From positions 124,001 through 188,000 of the forward strand of contig CAWHMT010000002.1 of assembly GCA_963830455.1 (NCBI GenBank): 64,000 bases of DNA, given 5' to 3'. Position numbers and translations under genes: made by a program. Of this stretch, positions 61,653-64,000 are shown in pieces (position 1 is the stretch's first letter; each line of letters begins with the position of its first letter). A model generated the notes under the pieces. It was given only the letters and a program-made list of their open reading frames with translations, searched no databases and was not told the origin of the DNA. The stretch is from 20CM-2-65-7 sp963830455. Its GTDB lineage: Bacteria > Gemmatimonadota > Gemmatimonadetes > Gemmatimonadales > GWC2-71-9.

Positions 61653-62824
61653 GCGCGCGCAAACTGGGTGAGCGCGGCCTGACGCTGGTAGAACTGCTGC
61701 TCGCGCTCGTGGTCTTCTCCGTGGTGCTCGCGGGGGCGCTGTCGTTCCTCCGGCGCCAGAGCCGCGCGTTCACGCTGGGCAACGAGCGGTTCGGCATGAT
61801 CCAGAACATGCGCTTCGGGGTCAACTCCCTGGAGAAGGACCTGCGCACGGCCGGGGCCGCGAACCCCGACGAGCAGGCCCCCCTGATCTACGCGGGCAAC
61901 AGTGTCGTCGCCTTCAACGGCAATTATCTCACGAACGTCGATGGCGACGTGTTCGCGGTGTACTACAACCCCGACGCGCCGACGGGAACCGTCGCCGCGC
62001 TCCAGCAGGCCGACCGGATGGTGATCCCCGGGACGAGCTTCATGTACCCGGACACGTCGTACTGGATGGATCCGGCCCGGACCATGAACAGCCCGTCGGA
62101 GACGATCATCTTTTACTTCGCCCCCGACAGCGAGACCACGCGCGCGGACGACTATGTCCTGTACCGGCAGGTGAACGCCTCGCCCCGCGAAGTACTCGGG
62201 CGCAACGTGCTGGCGGTCACCGGGGTGCCGTTCTTCCGCTATTACCGCACCGACAATTCCGGGGGGCCGGTCGTGCTCCTGCAAATCCCCGGTGCTCAGG
62301 TGCCGCTGATGCACAGCGCAAAGGTCCACCTGTCGCTGGCGGATACGAGCGTTGCCGCCCGCATCGACAGCATCCGCGCCGTCCAGGTGAGCTTCGCCGT
62401 CACCAACGGCATGACGGGGACCGCGGAGCGCAAGCGCACGGTGCAGCGCCTGATCCGGTTGCCCAACGCCGGCTTGCGCAACAAGAAGATCTGTGGTGAC
62501 GAGCCGCTGGTGGGGAGCGTCGTCTTCAACGCGGTCTACGTGGCGCTGCCGGCCGGTGAGCCGGCGGTGAACCTGACGTGGCTCCCGGCGACGGACGAGA
62601 ACTCCGGCGAGAAAGACGTGGTGAGTTACGTGATCTGGCGCCGCCTCGCGGCGGATATCGACTGGGGCGAGCCCTATCTCAGCATCCCCGCCGGCAGCCC
62701 CAGCTACATCTATACCGACGCCGACGTCGAGCGGGGAACGAGCTACGTCTATGCCTTGGCCGCCCAGGACTGCACACCTCGCACGTCCAACGCGGTCTCG
62801 AGTCCTCAAGTCAATGTGCCCTAA
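61649..62824 (+). CDS. Minor prepilin, PilW type with fibronectin-like C-terminus
   Basis: 391 residues. Leader MSARKLGERG, then LTLVELLLALVVFSVVLAGA with Glu at +5, followed by FLRRQSRAFTLGNERFGMIQ as in PilW. The middle is beta-rich and hydrophilic. The last ~90 residues form a fibronectin-III-like module (VNLTWLPATDENSGEKDVVS, GTSYVYALAAQDC), which is not part of usual PilW and may provide surface adhesion. Confidence 0.8.
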   Translation: MSARKLGERGLTLVELLLALVVFSVVLAGALSFLRRQSRAFTLGNERFGMIQNMRFGVNSLEKDLRTAGAANPDEQAPLIYAGNSVVAFNGNYLTNVDGDVFAVYYNPDAPTGTVAALQQADRMVIPGTSFMYPDTSYWMDPARTMNSPSETIIFYFAPDSETTRADDYVLYRQVNASPREVLGRNVLAVTGVPFFRYYRTDNSGGPVVLLQIPGAQVPLMHSAKVHLSLADTSVAARIDSIRAVQVSFAVTNGMTGTAERKRTVQRLIRLPNAGLRNKKICGDEPLVGSVVFNAVYVALPAGEPAVNLTWLPATDENSGEKDVVSYVIWRRLAADIDWGEPYLSIPAGSPSYIYTDADVERGTSYVYALAAQDCTPRTSNAVSSPQVNVP

Positions 62825-62852
62825 GTCACTGTACCCTGAACCGGAGTCTCAG

Positions 62853-64000
62853 ATGGTCTGGAGTCACATGCGCAAGAACGAGCACGGTGCCGCCCTCGTG
62901 GTGGTCCTCCTCATCCTGGTGGGCGTCGCGGCCATGGTGGCCGCCGCAGCGGTCATCGGGGCCAACACGGGTGCGATCAACAAGTACCACAGCCGCATGA
63001 CCGTGCTCGAAGCGGCGGCGGACGCCGGGATCGACGAGGTCCGCTCGGCCGTCAACGCGAATAAGGCCATCTATCCGGATACCGGCTACGTGACGCGCGA
63101 GAGCGGGGCCGCGGTCTACGCCGCGGACGGAACCGTCATCCCCAACGTCCGCCGCTGGCTGTATCTCGGCCCGAGCGGCGTGACCAGCGGCCAGTACGGC
63201 ATGTTCGGCAGCGTCGTGGCCGTGGTCGAGGACGCGCAGGGCAACCGCATCGTGCACCGGGGCGACATCTATCAGGAGAGCTTCGCGAAGTTCGCCTACT
63301 TCACCACGGACGAGAGCGGCATCATGTTCGCCGCCGGCGACCAGCTGTTCGGTCCCGTGCACAGCAACGACGTGATCACCCTCGCCAGCGGTAGTCCGAA
63401 GCCGACCTTCTGGGGTCCGGTGTCGACGGCCCAGACGATCAGCAACCGCAGCAACGGGGTGTTCAAGCAGGGCTACACCGAGCACGCCGCGGCGATTCCG
63501 ATGCCCTCGACGGCGGATCTGGCCAAGCTGCAGACCCAGGCGGCGATCGGCAACACGGCGATCGTGGGCACCACGGGTGGCGCCCTCGGCGAGGCGACCA
63601 CGCGCATCGAGTTCATGGCGCTCGATCTGAATGCGGACGGCGATTCGACCGATGAGAATGAAGGATTCATGAGGGTGTATCAGGCGCCGGCGGCAAGCGC
63701 GTGGTATGTCGTCGCCCATACGTTCGGCTACGCCGGTACCGGGGTGAACAACGGCGCGCGCAACTCCCCCAACTGCGGGCACTCCGTCACGGGCGGTACC
63801 GCGAACCATGGTGCTTTCTTCGTCACATTCGAGAAGCACTTGGCGGCGTGGCCGGCAGGCACTGACTCCAAGACGAACGCCCCGACGCTGGCGAATGGTC
63901 AGGTGCAGCGTCGCTGCTTCCTCGGGGGCTCGGATATCCTCTATGCCGACGCCGCCAATCCCAACGGCCGGTTCATGGCCGTTGACCCTGCCGGCCGCGG
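62853..64000 (+). CDS. PilX-like pilus-associated protein, cut by right edge
   Basis: 382 codons visible, open at the window edge. N-terminus MVWSHMRKNEHGAALVVVLL has one hydrophobic segment (ILVGVAAMVAAAAVIGANTG) preceded by the basic RKNEHGAAL, as in PilX/PilX_N proteins where the usual Gly-Phe of prepilins is absent. The following region (HSNDVITLASGSPKPTFWGP, FMALDLNADGDSTDENEGF) is beta-rich with a calcium-loop-like DLNADGDSTDENEG. ATG 62868 is an alternative start. It completes the minor-pilin operon (fimT-pilV-pilW-pilX order). Confidence 0.7.
   Translation, partial: MVWSHMRKNEHGAALVVVLLILVGVAAMVAAAAVIGANTGAINKYHSRMTVLEAAADAGIDEVRSAVNANKAIYPDTGYVTRESGAAVYAADGTVIPNVRRWLYLGPSGVTSGQYGMFGSVVAVVEDAQGNRIVHRGDIYQESFAKFAYFTTDESGIMFAAGDQLFGPVHSNDVITLASGSPKPTFWGPVSTAQTISNRSNGVFKQGYTEHAAAIPMPSTADLAKLQTQAAIGNTAIVGTTGGALGEATTRIEFMALDLNADGDSTDENEGFMRVYQAPAASAWYVVAHTFGYAGTGVNNGARNSPNCGHSVTGGTANHGAFFVTFEKHLAAWPAGTDSKTNAPTLANGQVQRRCFLGGSDILYADAANPNGRFMAVDPAGR

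Overview
The window is high-GC bacterial chromosome, gene-dense, with many 1 to 4 base start/stop overlaps. I infer a member of the FCB group, most likely Gemmatimonadota. The reasons are large TonB-dependent receptors with N-terminal carboxypeptidase-regulatory domains, a giant SprA-family protein, a PorV/PorQ-like barrel, a FlgD-like C-terminal sorting domain, a GWxTD protein, and LptF/LptG, which imply an LPS outer membrane. No rRNA, tRNA, CRISPR array, prophage or transposase was seen.

Layout. 1-1492 (-): acetyl-CoA synthetase, cut by the left edge. 1666-7807 (+): a STAS protein, a stand-alone receiver, ccmABCD (cytochrome c maturation) and hemD-hemC-hemB (haem precursor synthesis), with one TPR gene on the opposite strand; hemB carries an apparent frameshift. 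13350-7860 (-): a tightly coupled operon of ECF sigma factor, zinc anti-sigma, DUF92/VTE6-like protein, geranylgeranyl-reductase-like flavoprotein, flavin reductase, SRPBCC protein and KAS-II, followed by an aquaporin. 13379-15183 (+): a V4R-like protein and an M24 peptidase. 15417-26584 (+): an exported-protein block of TonB receptor, 1308-aa FlgD-CTD protein, PorV-like barrel, GWxTD protein and Ig-like lipoprotein. 26643-28912: haem A synthase (-) and an amino-acid permease (+). 28986-35122 (-): a second TonB receptor, LptG and LptF. 35153-42550 (+): SprA, a glutaminyl-cyclase-like M28 lipoprotein, and a ComEA-type HhH protein.

42597 to the right edge (+) is a type IV pilus region: PilB, PilT, PilC, a PilS/PilR-type pair, a methyltransferase, a GT2 enzyme, a membrane glycosyltransferase, two TMTC-like O-mannosyltransferase homologues, two nearly identical pilins, a second NtrC-type two-component pair, a proline-rich secreted protein, and minor prepilins (FimT/GspH, PilV, PilW, and a PilX-like protein cut by the right edge). 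Two of its intergenic regions carry good matches to sigma-54 -24/-12 elements.

How it fits together. Most exported proteins here have Gln directly after the predicted signal-peptidase site. A glutaminyl-cyclase-like gene overlaps sprA. This suggests that N-terminal pyroglutamate capping and a type IX-like export route operate together, as known in Bacteroidetes. The glycosyltransferases directly before pilA suggest glycosylated pili. The sigma-factor operon joins isoprenoid-type and acyl/ketide-type enzymes under one putative redox-sensing regulator, and I could not match it to a described pathway.
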